A stretch of DNA of 46,918 nt from Vibrio proteolyticus NBRC 13287 (GCF_000467125.1 NZ_BATJ01000029.1:1-46918), one strand, 5' to 3'. Shown: positions 12,409 through 20,893, counted from the first letter of the stretch. The notes: a model not told the origin generated them from the letters alone. Translations and numbers: made by a program.

Positions 12409-12897
12409 CTAGGCGCCGGGTGGCACCGATAAGCTGTCGGCGATCAGTTGGATCAGCTGGTCTTCTACCTCAAAACGGTATTCCATGGTTTCCCCGACGT
12501 CGGATAAGGCATTGTCGAAGTTCTCCAGATCGTCTTTTTCATCCACTGCCGAATAGCGTTCGTAGAATTCAATCAGCGGCTCAGTGGTTAACACGATTTT
12601 GGCGTAGGTTTGGTTGATCTCGTCGGTGGCGGTAAAACCGGTCGATTGCCATTTATCCATCACCATGTCGTAGATTTGGTAGTGACCTTCGGAGATATAG
12701 TCAACCAGATGTTCGCAGAAGCTGTGAATTTCAGGGGGAGAAGGGAGTTCCAGTACGGCAGATTTGTTTGCGCAGGGTTGCAGAGAGGCCAGTTTACAGT
12801 ATTCAACTATCAAACGTTGCCTGGTTTCCAGCCAGTGGTCGATGACATCACTGGAGCCACCCCATTGTTCCTGCGTGTGTTTGAATTTTTTTAGCAT
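12409..12897 (-). CDS. rsd: Anti-sigma-70 factor Rsd (Rsd/AlgQ family)
   Basis: Rsd binds region 4 of sigma-70 and lowers housekeeping transcription when growth slows; in E. coli it also stimulates SpoT. The 162-residue product (E. coli 158) is all-helical and has the family's LKKFKHTQEQWGGSSDVIDHWLETRQ N-terminal pattern in pieces (HTQEQWGGSSDVIDHW seen directly). The ATG at 12897 is chosen over one two codons earlier because GAGGG lies 7 bases before it. The gene is convergent with rpoC and divergent from nudC, as in E. coli. Confidence 0.93.
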   Translation of the reverse strand: MLKKFKHTQEQWGGSSDVIDHWLETRQRLIVEYCKLASLQPCANKSAVLELPSPPEIHSFCEHLVDYISEGHYQIYDMVMDKWQSTGFTATDEINQTYAKIVLTTEPLIEFYERYSAVDEKDDLENFDNALSDVGETMEYRFEVEDQLIQLIADSLSVPPGA

Positions 12898-12960
12898 GAC
12901 CATGCCCTCATGATCGAGTCACATTCCCGTGACTATTTAACTTCGCTCAGCAAAGTGTCC

Positions 12961-12989
12961 ATTAGAGTGTTAAGCTCTTTTGCTCACAA
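12961..12989 (-). promoter_or_regulatory. Likely rsd promoter
   Basis: On the minus strand TTGTGA (-35, 12984-12989) and TCTAAT (-10, 12961-12966) are 17 bp apart. This would give an rsd leader of about 55-60 bases. Confidence 0.5.
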
Positions 12990-13084
12990 GAGTTTTTGCC
13001 TGAATTGTCCAGGTTGATTAACTCTGGTATGAAATTAGATTGCCAGTAAAATGAACGAACTGCAAGTTGATAGGAGTGGCGACA

Positions 13085-13879
13085 GTGGAAAACAGTGAAG
13101 TCAACTATGGTGACCAAGCTTACTGGTGTGTTGTATCAGGAAGTGAGCTCTGGATGGCATCCGGTATGCTACCGAAAGGAAAAGCCAGTGATTTTGAACT
13201 GCCGGCTGAACAAGCGGTGTGTATCGGTGACTATCAGGGTAACGCTGTAATGTGGCTGGATGAACACCACGTCGATCGACCACTGGAGATGGTGTCACTG
13301 CGTGATTGCCTGCACTTACCTGAACCACTGTTTTTGCTTCTCAGCAAGGCGGTGCAATACGGTCACATGACTCAGTCGATGCGCTTTTGTCCGCAGTGCG
13401 GAGGACGCAATCATCTCAATCACAATCAATTGGCAATGCAATGCGGTGACTGCCGAACACTGCATTATCCGCGGATCTTCCCGTGTATTATTGTCGCCGT
13501 CCGTGATCAGCAGCGGATATTGCTGGCACAACATCCGCGCCATCGTAATGGCATGTATACGGTGATCGCCGGTTTCTTGGAAGTCGGGGAAACGCTGGAG
13601 CAGTGTGTGGCACGTGAAGTCCGTGAAGAGACCGGTATTGAAGTGCGTAACATCCGTTATTTTGGCAGCCAGCCGTGGGCATTTCCGTCGAGCATGATGA
13701 TGGGGTTTGTGGCCGATTACCACAGCGGCGTGCTAAAACCGGACTACAGTGAACTGAGTGATGCGCGCTGGTTTGAGGTGGATGAGATGCCGCCCGTCGC
13801 CCCGCCAGGGACCATTGCAAGAGCGTTGATCGAGCACACGATAGAACGCATCAAATCTGGACATCATACTGAAAAATAG
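13085..13879 (+). CDS. nudC: NADH pyrophosphatase / RNA decapping Nudix hydrolase NudC
   Basis: NudC cleaves NADH to NMNH and AMP and removes 5'-NAD caps from RNA. The 264-residue product (E. coli 257) shows a zinc ribbon with cysteines at about residues 102, 105, 120 and 123, and a complete Nudix box (GFLEVGETLEQCVAREVREE, residues 163-182, continuing TG). After it comes SQPWAFPSS, the NudC-specific motif (SQPWPFPxS in E. coli, so Pro is replaced by Ala). The GTG at 13085 is chosen because AGGAG lies 8 bases before it; an upstream in-frame TTG at 13067 has no such site. It is divergent from rsd and precedes hemE, as in E. coli. Confidence 0.95.
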   Translation: MENSEVNYGDQAYWCVVSGSELWMASGMLPKGKASDFELPAEQAVCIGDYQGNAVMWLDEHHVDRPLEMVSLRDCLHLPEPLFLLLSKAVQYGHMTQSMRFCPQCGGRNHLNHNQLAMQCGDCRTLHYPRIFPCIIVAVRDQQRILLAQHPRHRNGMYTVIAGFLEVGETLEQCVAREVREETGIEVRNIRYFGSQPWAFPSSMMMGFVADYHSGVLKPDYSELSDARWFEVDEMPPVAPPGTIARALIEHTIERIKSGHHTEK

Positions 13880-13881
13880 GC

Positions 13882-13906
13882 AAAAAAAACCCTCCGGGTA
13901 GGAGGG
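13882..13906 (-). terminator. Minus-strand Rho-independent terminator with no known upstream gene
   Basis: Read on the minus strand, CCCTCC-TACCC-GGAGGG is followed by eight T. On the + strand the hairpin is followed by GGTAAG, so it cannot serve nudC. The next genes on that side (hemE onward) are all on the + strand, so it must end a minus-strand transcript starting within 13907-14131. Confidence 0.75.
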
Positions 13907-13976
13907 GGTAAGTAAGATGTCGTTATGAGATGCTGAGCCTCACGGACTTAGTGAGTAATTATTGTTTTCGCTAGCG
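13882..13976 (-). ncRNA. Candidate small RNA between hemE and nudC
   Basis: A minus-strand promoter candidate (TTGCAC at 14006-14011, TAAAAA at 13983-13988, spacer 17) would start a transcript near 13976. The predicted RNA is about 95 nt. It holds a 12-base palindrome TTCGCTAGCGAA (13967-13978, partly at the start), a hairpin CTCAC-7-GTGAG (13939-13955) and the terminator with a U8 tail at 13882-13906. This architecture fits an Hfq-binding sRNA. I do not recognise its family, and there is no ORF with a convincing start. The -10 is weak, so the exact 5' end is uncertain. Confidence 0.5.
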
Positions 13977-14082
13977 AACAAATTTTTAACATTGAAGTCA
14001 GGTGGGTGCAAATTAAGCACTGATTTAAAAGTTAATAACTTGATCCAGATTGCAAAGCCGACTGATTTTGCGAGGCGAAGAG

Positions 14083-14091
14083 TGTTAGAAT
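14083..14091 (+). promoter_or_regulatory. Likely hemE promoter (extended -10)
   Basis: TGTTAGAAT is an extended -10 element (TG-N-TAGAAT) 40 bases before hemE. The sequence at the -35 position (TGATTT, 14063-14068) is poor, which is common for extended -10 promoters. Confidence 0.5.
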
Positions 14092-14131
14092 AGCGCCCAC
14101 AAAAAGCGCCTCAAATAAGTGGAATAACGGA

Positions 14132-15199
14132 ATGACTGAATTAAAGAATGACCGCTACCTTCGTGCCTTGTTGAAACAACCTGTCGATTACACTCCGGTG
14201 TGGATGATGCGTCAGGCTGGCCGCTACCTGCCAGAGTACCGTGAAACCCGGGCGCAGGCCGGCGACTTTATGTCGCTGTGTCGCAACGCGGAGTTGGCAT
14301 CAGAAGTGACTCTTCAGCCGTTGCGTCGTTTTCCACTTGATGCGGCGATTCTGTTTTCCGATATTCTGACCATCCCGGATGCCATGGGGTTGGGCCTGCG
14401 TTTCGCAGCCGGCGAAGGTCCGGTATTTGATAATCCCATCACCTGTAAGGCTGACGTGGATAAGATTGGTCTGCCTGATCCTGAGGGTGAACTGCAATAC
14501 GTGATGAATGCGGTACGCCAGATCCGTAAAGATCTTAAAGGAGAAGTCCCTCTGATTGGTTTCTCCGGCAGTCCGTGGACATTGGCGACTTACATGGTCG
14601 AAGGTGGCAGCTCGAAAGCCTTCACCAAGATCAAGAAGATGATGTACGCCGAGCCGCACACGCTGCACGCGTTGCTGGATAAACTGGCCGACAGCGTGAT
14701 CGAATACCTCAATGCCCAAATCAAAGCCGGCGCTCAGTCTGTGATGGTGTTTGATACATGGGGTGGGGTGCTGACGCCGCGTGACTACAACCTGTTCTCA
14801 TTGCAGTACATGCACAAGATCGTCGATGGCCTGATTCGTGAAAATGAAGGTCGCCGCGTGCCCGTCACATTGTTCACCAAAAATGGCGGTATGTGGCTGG
14901 AGCAGATTGCGGCCACGGGCTGTGATGCGGTTGGACTGGACTGGACGATCAATATTGCTGACGCCAAGGCGCGTGTGGGCGAGCAAGTGGCCCTACAGGG
15001 CAACATGGATCCGTCAATGTTGTATGCCCAGCCGGAACGTATTCGTGAAGAAGTGGCATCGATTCTGGACGGATTTGGCCACGACGGGACCGGCCATGTC
15101 TTTAACCTCGGACACGGCATCCATCTGGATGTGCCGCCGGAAAACGCCGGTGTGTTTGTCGAGGCTGTCCACCAGTTGTCCCGGCCGTACCACAAATAA
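14132..15199 (+). CDS. hemE: Uroporphyrinogen decarboxylase
   Basis: HemE removes four carboxyl groups from uroporphyrinogen III to give coproporphyrinogen III in haem synthesis. The 355-residue length equals the usual bacterial enzyme. The N-terminal signature PVWMMRQAGRYLPEYR (residues 22-37) with the substrate-binding arginines, and the GFSGSPWTLATYMVEGG motif, are intact, as is the C-terminal FNLGHGI histidine region. It is followed by a strong terminator, so it appears to be a single-gene unit. Confidence 0.98.
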   Translation: MTELKNDRYLRALLKQPVDYTPVWMMRQAGRYLPEYRETRAQAGDFMSLCRNAELASEVTLQPLRRFPLDAAILFSDILTIPDAMGLGLRFAAGEGPVFDNPITCKADVDKIGLPDPEGELQYVMNAVRQIRKDLKGEVPLIGFSGSPWTLATYMVEGGSSKAFTKIKKMMYAEPHTLHALLDKLADSVIEYLNAQIKAGAQSVMVFDTWGGVLTPRDYNLFSLQYMHKIVDGLIRENEGRRVPVTLFTKNGGMWLEQIAATGCDAVGLDWTINIADAKARVGEQVALQGNMDPSMLYAQPERIREEVASILDGFGHDGTGHVFNLGHGIHLDVPPENAGVFVEAVHQLSRPYHK

Positions 15200-15209
15200 T
15201 CACCTTCGC

Positions 15210-15239
15210 AAAAGCGCCTGATAAGACCAGGCGCTTTTT
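15210..15239 (+). terminator. hemE terminator
   Basis: A perfect 11-bp stem AAAAGCGCCTG/CAGGCGCTTTT with a 7-base loop ends in a T run, 10 bases after the hemE stop. Confidence 0.9.
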
Positions 15240-15267
15240 GCTTATAGCGTAAACTAGTCGCTATACT
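15238..15267 (+). promoter_or_regulatory. Candidate TetR operator overlapping its promoter
   Basis: A 23-bp inverted repeat, TATAGCG - 9 bases - CGCTATA (15243-15265), lies 35 bases before the regulator gene. It overlaps a possible -10 TATACT (15262-15267), with TTGCTT (15238-15243) as a weak -35 at 18 bp. A direct repeat ATACTCAG occurs just after it (15263-15270 and 15275-15282). TetR proteins commonly bind such repeats and repress themselves; binding here is inferred. Confidence 0.45.
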
Positions 15268-15300
15268 CAGATAAATACTCAGCGGGAATTGAATAAATCG

Positions 15301-15936
15301 ATGAAAACACGCGATAAAATCGTTTATGCGGCACTGGAACTGTTTAATCAACAAGGTGAGCGTAATGTGACCACCAATCACATTGCGGCGCACATCGATA
15401 TCAGTCCCGGCAATCTCTATTACCATTTTCGTAATAAGCAGGAGATTGTGCGGGAGATTTTCGCGTTGTACTCGGCTGAGCTGCTGGAGCGGTTCACGCC
15501 GATCCAGGGGCAGCAGGAGAGTCTGGTGTTGCTGAAACAATACCTGGACTCGATCTTCACCCTGATGTGGAAATACCGTTTTTTCTACGCCAATATGCCA
15601 GAAATTCTTCAGCGCGATCAGGTGTTGCAGGAAGAGTACATTCAGGTACAAGAGCGGCTTCAGTCTAACCTGGTTGATATCATGGGCGTGTTTGTTGAAC
15701 TCGGCCTGCTTAAAGGCAGTGATGCGGACCTGAAAGCCTTGGTGACGACGCTCCACATGATTGCGTACAGCTGGTTGGGGTATCAGTCAGCGATGTCGAA
15801 AAACACCGACATCACCGAACGGGTGGTGCATCAGGGGATGTTGCAGATGATCGCGGTGGTGAAGCCAAGCGCCACTGCGCAGGGGCGGGAACAACTGCAA
15901 TTGCTGGAAGATGGCGTCAAAGCCATGTATTCCTGA
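15301..15936 (+). CDS. TetR/AcrR-family transcriptional regulator
   Basis: The 211-residue protein has a typical TetR N-terminal domain: ALELFNQQGERNVTTNHIAAHIDISPGNLYYHF split as helix 1 (residues 9-16), the turn, and the recognition helix ISPGNLYYHFRNK (about 34-46). The C-terminal ligand-binding part is all-helical and not recognised. The ATG at 15301 is favoured; a TTG four codons earlier is also possible and neither has an ideal ribosome binding site. Related genes sit at this place in Vibrio, with no function known to me. The next gene, a DHH phosphoesterase, is 109 bases downstream on the same strand and might be a target. Confidence 0.85.
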   Translation: MKTRDKIVYAALELFNQQGERNVTTNHIAAHIDISPGNLYYHFRNKQEIVREIFALYSAELLERFTPIQGQQESLVLLKQYLDSIFTLMWKYRFFYANMPEILQRDQVLQEEYIQVQERLQSNLVDIMGVFVELGLLKGSDADLKALVTTLHMIAYSWLGYQSAMSKNTDITERVVHQGMLQMIAVVKPSATAQGREQLQLLEDGVKAMYS

Positions 15937-16045
15937 GTTGATCCTATCGTAACAGACTGACTTATAACCTTTTGCTCTTTGTTGCCCGGCCGTGAAACCG
16001 TTAGATTAATCTCTTTGAACGGACGTTACCGCGCGGGGTAATTGC

Positions 16046-16999
16046 ATGCATTTTGATGTCTTCAACGGGGATGCCGACGGCATTCTCTCTCTGGTGCAAC
16101 TTCGTCTGGCCGAGCCCAGGCCGGCGAGGTTGGTCACGGGCGTGAAGCGGGATATTCAGTTATTGGAGCCGCTGGACGCCGCTGATGGAGACACGCTGAC
16201 GGTGTTGGACATTTCCATGGCGAAGAACCAGAGCGCGTTGTTGCGCTTGCTGAGCGCTGGCGCCAGCGTGTTTTACGCCGACCATCATCAACCGGGCGAG
16301 ATTCCTACCCATCCGGCGCTGCAGGCGCACATCAACTTAGATCCGAACACTTGTACCGCTCTGATCATTGATGAGCTGTTGCAAGGGCGGTTTCACTTAT
16401 GGGCGATCACCGCTGCGTACGGCGACAATCTGATCGCGCGTGCCGATGAACTAGCGACGGCGGCGGGCTTGTCTCGTGAGCAAAGGGACCCGTTGCGTGA
16501 ACTAGGCACCCTGATCAATTACAATGGTTATGGGGCCGAAGTGGCGGATCTGCATGTTCATCCGGCCGAGCTGTTTCGCGCATTACTGGAGTACACTTCG
16601 CCGCTGGAGGCCATCAGCGATCCGGCGTCACCGTATCTGCGCCTAAAGCAAGCCTACGCGGCGGACATGCAACAAGTGCAGGCACTCGCAGCGGATTACG
16701 TCTCGGATAAACTGGCCGTTTATCATCTCGATGACAGTGCGGCATCGCGGCGGATTAGTGGGGTGCTTGGCAATACGTTGGCCAATCAGACGCCATCCAG
16801 AGCGCATCTGGTGGTCACCCCCAATCGCCAGGGTTCTCTGACCGTGTCGCTGCGCGCACCGCTGGACAACAAGCAGGGCGCGGCGGCGATTTGTACCCAG
16901 TTTGCCACCGGAGGTGGCCGCGAGGCGGCAGCAGGCATTAATGTGTTGCCGCGCGAAGTGTTGCCGCGTTTAATTGCGGTAATTGAAGCTTACTACTGA
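16046..16999 (+). CDS. DHH-family phosphoesterase, function unknown
   Basis: This 317-residue protein belongs to the DHH/DHHA1 superfamily (RecJ, NrnA and relatives), manganese-dependent phosphoesterases. Visible motifs are FNGDADG (D9 and D11), LDIS (D55), ADHHQPG (D79-H80-H81), GDN (D127) and the C-terminal GGGREAAAGI of DHHA1 (near residue 290). All metal ligands expected of the family seem present. The protein is as short as NrnA-type nano-RNases rather than RecJ, but its fine sequence is not that of NrnA as I know it. The substrate cannot be named. Its stop touches the stop of envC, which is convergent. A palindrome AGATTAATCT (16003-16012) lies upstream. Confidence 0.75.
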   Translation: MHFDVFNGDADGILSLVQLRLAEPRPARLVTGVKRDIQLLEPLDAADGDTLTVLDISMAKNQSALLRLLSAGASVFYADHHQPGEIPTHPALQAHINLDPNTCTALIIDELLQGRFHLWAITAAYGDNLIARADELATAAGLSREQRDPLRELGTLINYNGYGAEVADLHVHPAELFRALLEYTSPLEAISDPASPYLRLKQAYAADMQQVQALAADYVSDKLAVYHLDDSAASRRISGVLGNTLANQTPSRAHLVVTPNRQGSLTVSLRAPLDNKQGAAAICTQFATGGGREAAAGINVLPREVLPRLIAVIEAYY

Positions 17000-18133
17000 T
17001 TATTTCAGCCAGCTTGATGGGTTCTGGGTTTTGCTGTTACGGCGGATTTCAAAATACAAGCCCGGCTGGCTCTGACCACCGGTATCACCCGCGAGCGCAA
17101 TGGTTTCACCGGCGGTGACTTTATCGCCTTCTTTTTTCAGCAGCGTTTGGTTAAAGCCGTAAAGAGTCATGTCGCCTTTGCCGTGATCGAGCAGCACCAC
17201 CAGACCATAACCGCGCAGGTATTCGGCAAACACCACCGTGCCCGGATACACCGCTTTGACCGCCTGACCGTAACTGGCACCGATCACCATGCCTTTCCAG
17301 TTAATTTGTCCGGTTTGATGCGAGCCATAGCTGTGCAATACCCGGCCGTTGAGTGGCCAGGGCAGGCGACCTTTCTGACGGCCGAGGCCGTCCATTGGGA
17401 CGGCGTTACGCTTGGCGGCTTTGGCGATTTCGGCCTTGAGCCGGGTTTCATTGCGTTGCAGCTCTGCCAAGTAGACTTTGTTGCTGGAGATGTTGCCTTT
17501 GATCTTGTTGACGGTCTGTTTGCGTTTGGACTGTGTCTGAGCCAGTTCGTCCCGTTTGTCGGTCTGCTCTTTGAGCAGCGAGGTGATCTGTTCTTTTTCC
17601 AGCTCTAGCTGACGTTCGCTGTCGTTCAACTCTTGTTGGGTGATCTCCAGTGCTTCGATGGTTTCCGCTCGTGCTTTAGCCAGGTGCTGGAAATATTGAC
17701 TCATGCGATCTTCTTCCGGATCGCTGCGCAGCAGATTCGAACCGTTGCTTTTATTCATCATGTAATAGTTTTGCAACAGTTGCGCCAGCTTGTCGCTTTG
17801 GGCGGTTTTTTGTGCTTCGAGCTGAGTGATTTTCTCTTTGAGTTTGGCAATATTGGCGTTGGCCGTGACCAGTGAAGCCTTGGTTTGTTTGATCTGGGTT
17901 TCCAGCCTGCTGATCCCAAGCTCCTGTTGCTTGAGCGATTTTTGCAGCTTATCCAGTTCGTTTTGCTGTGAGCTGAGGGATTTTTGCTGACGGGTGATTT
18001 CGCTTTTTACGCCTTTGAGCTCGTTCGGTGATACGGCGTGTGCCGGTGTCAAAGCGGATGAGACCAACATGAGTGTCGCAATAGTCAGGCTACGACGAAA
18101 AAAAACGAGCGGCGACGAAAAGCAGAAGGTCAT
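17000..18133 (-). CDS. envC: Murein hydrolase activator EnvC
   Basis: EnvC is a periplasmic activator of the septal amidases AmiA and AmiB, recruited by FtsEX. The 377-residue product (E. coli 419) has a signal peptide (about 1-33, ending AHA), a long coiled coil (about 40-250) and a C-terminal LytM/M23 domain. The domain lacks the metal-binding histidines of active M23 peptidases (LYGFN and LYFEIRR in place of the H-containing motifs), as expected for an activator rather than an enzyme. The ATG at 18133 is preferred to an in-frame start at 18181 because it gives a sensible signal peptide. It lies downstream of gpmI, beyond a terminator. Confidence 0.93.
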   Translation of the reverse strand: MTFCFSSPLVFFRRSLTIATLMLVSSALTPAHAVSPNELKGVKSEITRQQKSLSSQQNELDKLQKSLKQQELGISRLETQIKQTKASLVTANANIAKLKEKITQLEAQKTAQSDKLAQLLQNYYMMNKSNGSNLLRSDPEEDRMSQYFQHLAKARAETIEALEITQQELNDSERQLELEKEQITSLLKEQTDKRDELAQTQSKRKQTVNKIKGNISSNKVYLAELQRNETRLKAEIAKAAKRNAVPMDGLGRQKGRLPWPLNGRVLHSYGSHQTGQINWKGMVIGASYGQAVKAVYPGTVVFAEYLRGYGLVVLLDHGKGDMTLYGFNQTLLKKEGDKVTAGETIALAGDTGGQSQPGLYFEIRRNSKTQNPSSWLK

Positions 18134-18235
18134 GGTTTGTGTGGTTCCGTATCCCAGATTCAGGTAAGCCAGTATACCCAAAGACTTTTGTCAGAAGAAA
18201 GGACTATGTCAAAACTTCCTCTGTCGAACGCCGAT

Positions 18236-18265
18236 GAAAAAAACGCCCCGCTGGTGAGCAGGGCG
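18236..18265 (-). terminator. gpmI terminator
   Basis: On the minus strand CGCCCTGC-TCACCA-GCGGGGCG (8 bp with one G-U pair) is followed by seven T, 20 bases after the gpmI stop. It separates gpmI from envC, so envC is reached by read-through or by its own promoter. Confidence 0.85.
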
Positions 18266-18284
18266 TGGTATCGACATCGTGTAC

Positions 18285-19817
18285 TTATTTGTACAGTACG
18301 TCACCGGACATTTCTGAAGGAATTTCCATGTCGGTCAGTGACAACATGGTTGGTGCCAGATCCGACAGTTTGCCGCCAGATTTGAATTCCAGATCTTTGC
18401 CGCCAACGTAGATCAGTGGCACCGGCAGGTTGGTGTGCGCCGTGTGCGTGCCACCAGTTTCCGGGTTCACCATCATTTCAGCGTTACCGTGGTCGGCGGT
18501 GATCAGCAGCTGACCGTCCACTTCTTTAATGGCTTCAACTACACGGCCAATGCATTCATCTACGGCTTCACAGGCCTGAACGGCGGCGTCGTATACGCCG
18601 GTGTGACCAACCATATCGCCATTCGGGTAGTTACAGATGATCGCGTCGTACTTGCCGGATTTGATCGCTGCAACCAGTTTGTCGGTCAATTCAGGTGCGC
18701 TCATTTCTGGCTGAAGGTCGTAAGTCGCTACTTTTGGTGACGCCACCAGTTGACGCTCTTCGCCGTCAAACTCAGTTTCCACGCCACCATTGAAGAAGAA
18801 GGTTACGTGTGCGTATTTCTCTGTTTCCGAGATGCGCAGCTGAGTTTTGCCGGCTTTCGCCAGCCATTCACCGTACGTATTGTCCAGCGATGCTGGTGGG
18901 AATGCGCACAGCAGTGGAATGTCAGCGGCGTACTGAGTCAGCATCACAAAGTCGACTTGTGGGAACGCTTTGCGCTCGAACCCTTCAAAACCCGATACAA
19001 AAGTGCGGGTAATTTGGCGGGCACGGTCTGCACGGTAGTTCATGAAGATCACGGCGTCGCCATCTTGCATCGCGGCAGACTCTTGGCCTTCTGCCCGGAT
19101 TTCCGTGGCTTTGACAAACTCATCGTTTTCTTCACGGGCGTAAGCGGCTTCCAGACCCGCTACCGCGGAGTCATAAGTGAAGTCGCCTTGTGCCTGAGTC
19201 AGCAGGTCGTATGCTTTTTCAACGCGTTCCCAGTTGTTGTCGCGGTCCATGGCGTAGTAACGGCCAACCAGCGAGGCGATGCGGCCCTTGCCCAGTTCAG
19301 CAAACAGCGCGTCAAAGCGTTGCAGTGAGTTTTCTGCGCTGCGTGGCGGCGTATCACGGCCATCGAGGAAGCAGTGCAGGTAGATTTTCTCCGCGCCACG
19401 TTCGGCGGCCATTTTAACCGCTGCGTAGATGTGATCTTCGTGTGAGTGTACGCCACCCGGTGACATAAGACCCATCAGGTGCACCGCTTTGCCGGCAGCG
19501 ACCGCCTTATCAATGGCGTTGACCAGAGTCGGGTTGTGTTGGAATTCACCGTCAGCAATCGCTTTGGTGATACGGGTCAGATCTTGGTAAACCACGCGGC
19601 CGGCACCGATATTGGTGTGGCCCACTTCTGAGTTACCCATCTGACCGTCTGGCAGGCCAACATCCATACCGGACGCTGAAATCAGCGTGTGTGGATTGTT
19701 TGCCATCAGGCTGTCCATGACCGGAGTGTTCGCGTTGTTGATTGCGTTGCTGTCGTTGTCTTCACGGTAACCCCAACCGTCAAGAATCACCAGTGCCATT
19801 GGCTTCTTAGCTGACAT
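18285..19817 (-). CDS. gpmI: 2,3-bisphosphoglycerate-independent phosphoglycerate mutase
   Basis: GpmI interconverts 3- and 2-phosphoglycerate in glycolysis using manganese. The 510-residue protein is full length. The catalytic serine is at residue 63 in LPDGQMGNSEVGH, the DGRDTPP substrate loop is present, and TADHGNAE with metal ligands lies near the C-terminus. GAGG lies 8 bases before the ATG. The gpmI-envC pair is common in gammaproteobacteria. The 188 bases to the next gene upstream (19818-20005) probably hold its promoter; none was convincing. Confidence 0.98.
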   Translation of the reverse strand: MSAKKPMALVILDGWGYREDNDSNAINNANTPVMDSLMANNPHTLISASGMDVGLPDGQMGNSEVGHTNIGAGRVVYQDLTRITKAIADGEFQHNPTLVNAIDKAVAAGKAVHLMGLMSPGGVHSHEDHIYAAVKMAAERGAEKIYLHCFLDGRDTPPRSAENSLQRFDALFAELGKGRIASLVGRYYAMDRDNNWERVEKAYDLLTQAQGDFTYDSAVAGLEAAYAREENDEFVKATEIRAEGQESAAMQDGDAVIFMNYRADRARQITRTFVSGFEGFERKAFPQVDFVMLTQYAADIPLLCAFPPASLDNTYGEWLAKAGKTQLRISETEKYAHVTFFFNGGVETEFDGEERQLVASPKVATYDLQPEMSAPELTDKLVAAIKSGKYDAIICNYPNGDMVGHTGVYDAAVQACEAVDECIGRVVEAIKEVDGQLLITADHGNAEMMVNPETGGTHTAHTNLPVPLIYVGGKDLEFKSGGKLSDLAPTMLSLTDMEIPSEMSGDVLYK

Positions 19818-20005
19818 AGTTATGACCTCGTCAAATTCAAAGTAACTTTAGAAAGAAATTAGCGTAATTTTACTACACTTTGAAGTGATTGCAGTAGGTT
19901 AAGATCAATGATTCTCCCTATCAATGCAATCGGAGCGGCCGAAATGATCAGAAACCACCTCAAAATGAAAATTTATTAGCAACACCCTTTATCCGGGTAT
20001 TGTGG

Positions 20006-20893
20006 TCACGAGACCAGTATTCCGGTCCCGCACACCGCAACGACGGCTCCCAGCCAAGCGTATCGGTTAGGGCGGCGCCGAGTGTAGATCCATAGTATAG
20101 GCAATAGCATGATGGGTGTGGTCGAAGAGAGCAAGGCCACCATGCCGACGTTGCCTTCGCGCAGTGCGTAGAGGATTAAGGTCATCCCAACCGCCATGGC
20201 CAAAAAGCCGTTGATGGCGGTGATCGCAAATATTCTGACGGTCATTCGTTGGGTTGCGCGGGCCAGGCGGGCTCCGCTCAGCAGCAGTAAGGAGTGCGCG
20301 ATGAATGCGGTGATCATCCGGATCGCCGAGGCCGCAATGGGATCAATATCGGTTTGCATCACAGGTTTGGCGATTATTCCACCGAGTGCCTGGCACAGTG
20401 CGGCGGTCAGCCCCAGTGCCACGCCGATCCAGACGTTGCCTTTGACGGCTTCAAGGTGATTACTGCTCTGGCCTCGGCGGCCAAAAAAGATTGCCGTCAG
20501 TACACCGGAAAACACCAGTGCAGCGCCGATCAGCTCATTGGTGGTCATGCTTTCGCTAAACAGAAAATAGCCGAGAATGGCTGAGAACACTGCGTGACAG
20601 GAGAATAGCAGCCCGGCCTGGCGTGGTCCCATCCGGTTAAGGCAGGCGAACAGCGCGGTATCACCGATAAAGATCCCGATCAGACCGGACAGCATCATTG
20701 GGGTAATGGCGTTATCTGCGACGCTTGACCAGCCTCCGGACAGCCAGGCCATCAGCGACAGAATCAAGGCCGTGCAGCCCATACGCCAACGGCTGTAAGC
20801 AAACGTGCCGAGGTGTTGTGCGGGTGTCACAGACAACAAGCTGGCGACCGCCCATAAAAACGCGGCCGCCAACGCTAACCATTCGTAACCCAT
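20006..20893 (-). CDS. EamA-family (DMT superfamily) transporter
   Basis: A 295-residue inner-membrane protein with ten hydrophobic segments arranged as two EamA repeats (about residues 1-140 and 150-295). It starts MGYEWLALAAAFLWAVASLL and has the typical glycine/proline-rich helices. Such proteins export metabolites or amino acids; no substrate can be read from the sequence. It is separated by 93 bases from the chemoreceptor gene upstream. A direct repeat AGGCCGGGT and an inverted repeat CCTCAATC/GATTGAGG occur in that gap (20941-20980). Confidence 0.85.
   Translation of the reverse strand: MGYEWLALAAAFLWAVASLLSVTPAQHLGTFAYSRWRMGCTALILSLMAWLSGGWSSVADNAITPMMLSGLIGIFIGDTALFACLNRMGPRQAGLLFSCHAVFSAILGYFLFSESMTTNELIGAALVFSGVLTAIFFGRRGQSSNHLEAVKGNVWIGVALGLTAALCQALGGIIAKPVMQTDIDPIAASAIRMITAFIAHSLLLLSGARLARATQRMTVRIFAITAINGFLAMAVGMTLILYALREGNVGMVALLSSTTPIMLLPILWIYTRRRPNRYAWLGAVVAVCGTGILVS

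Noticed and set aside
13890..13906. nudC terminator on the plus strand
   Set aside because: The hairpin is followed by GGTAAG, not T, on the plus strand; the T tract exists only on the minus strand.
14785..15756. Long minus-strand open frame of 323 codons
   Set aside because: It is antisense to hemE and the TetR gene, crosses the hemE terminator, and its translation has no family-like features.
17147..17608. Plus-strand open frame opposite envC
   Set aside because: It lies wholly within envC, whose protein is clearly recognisable; composition reflects the opposite strand.
18750..19328. Plus-strand open frame of 192 codons opposite gpmI
   Set aside because: Shadow of the highly conserved gpmI reading frame.
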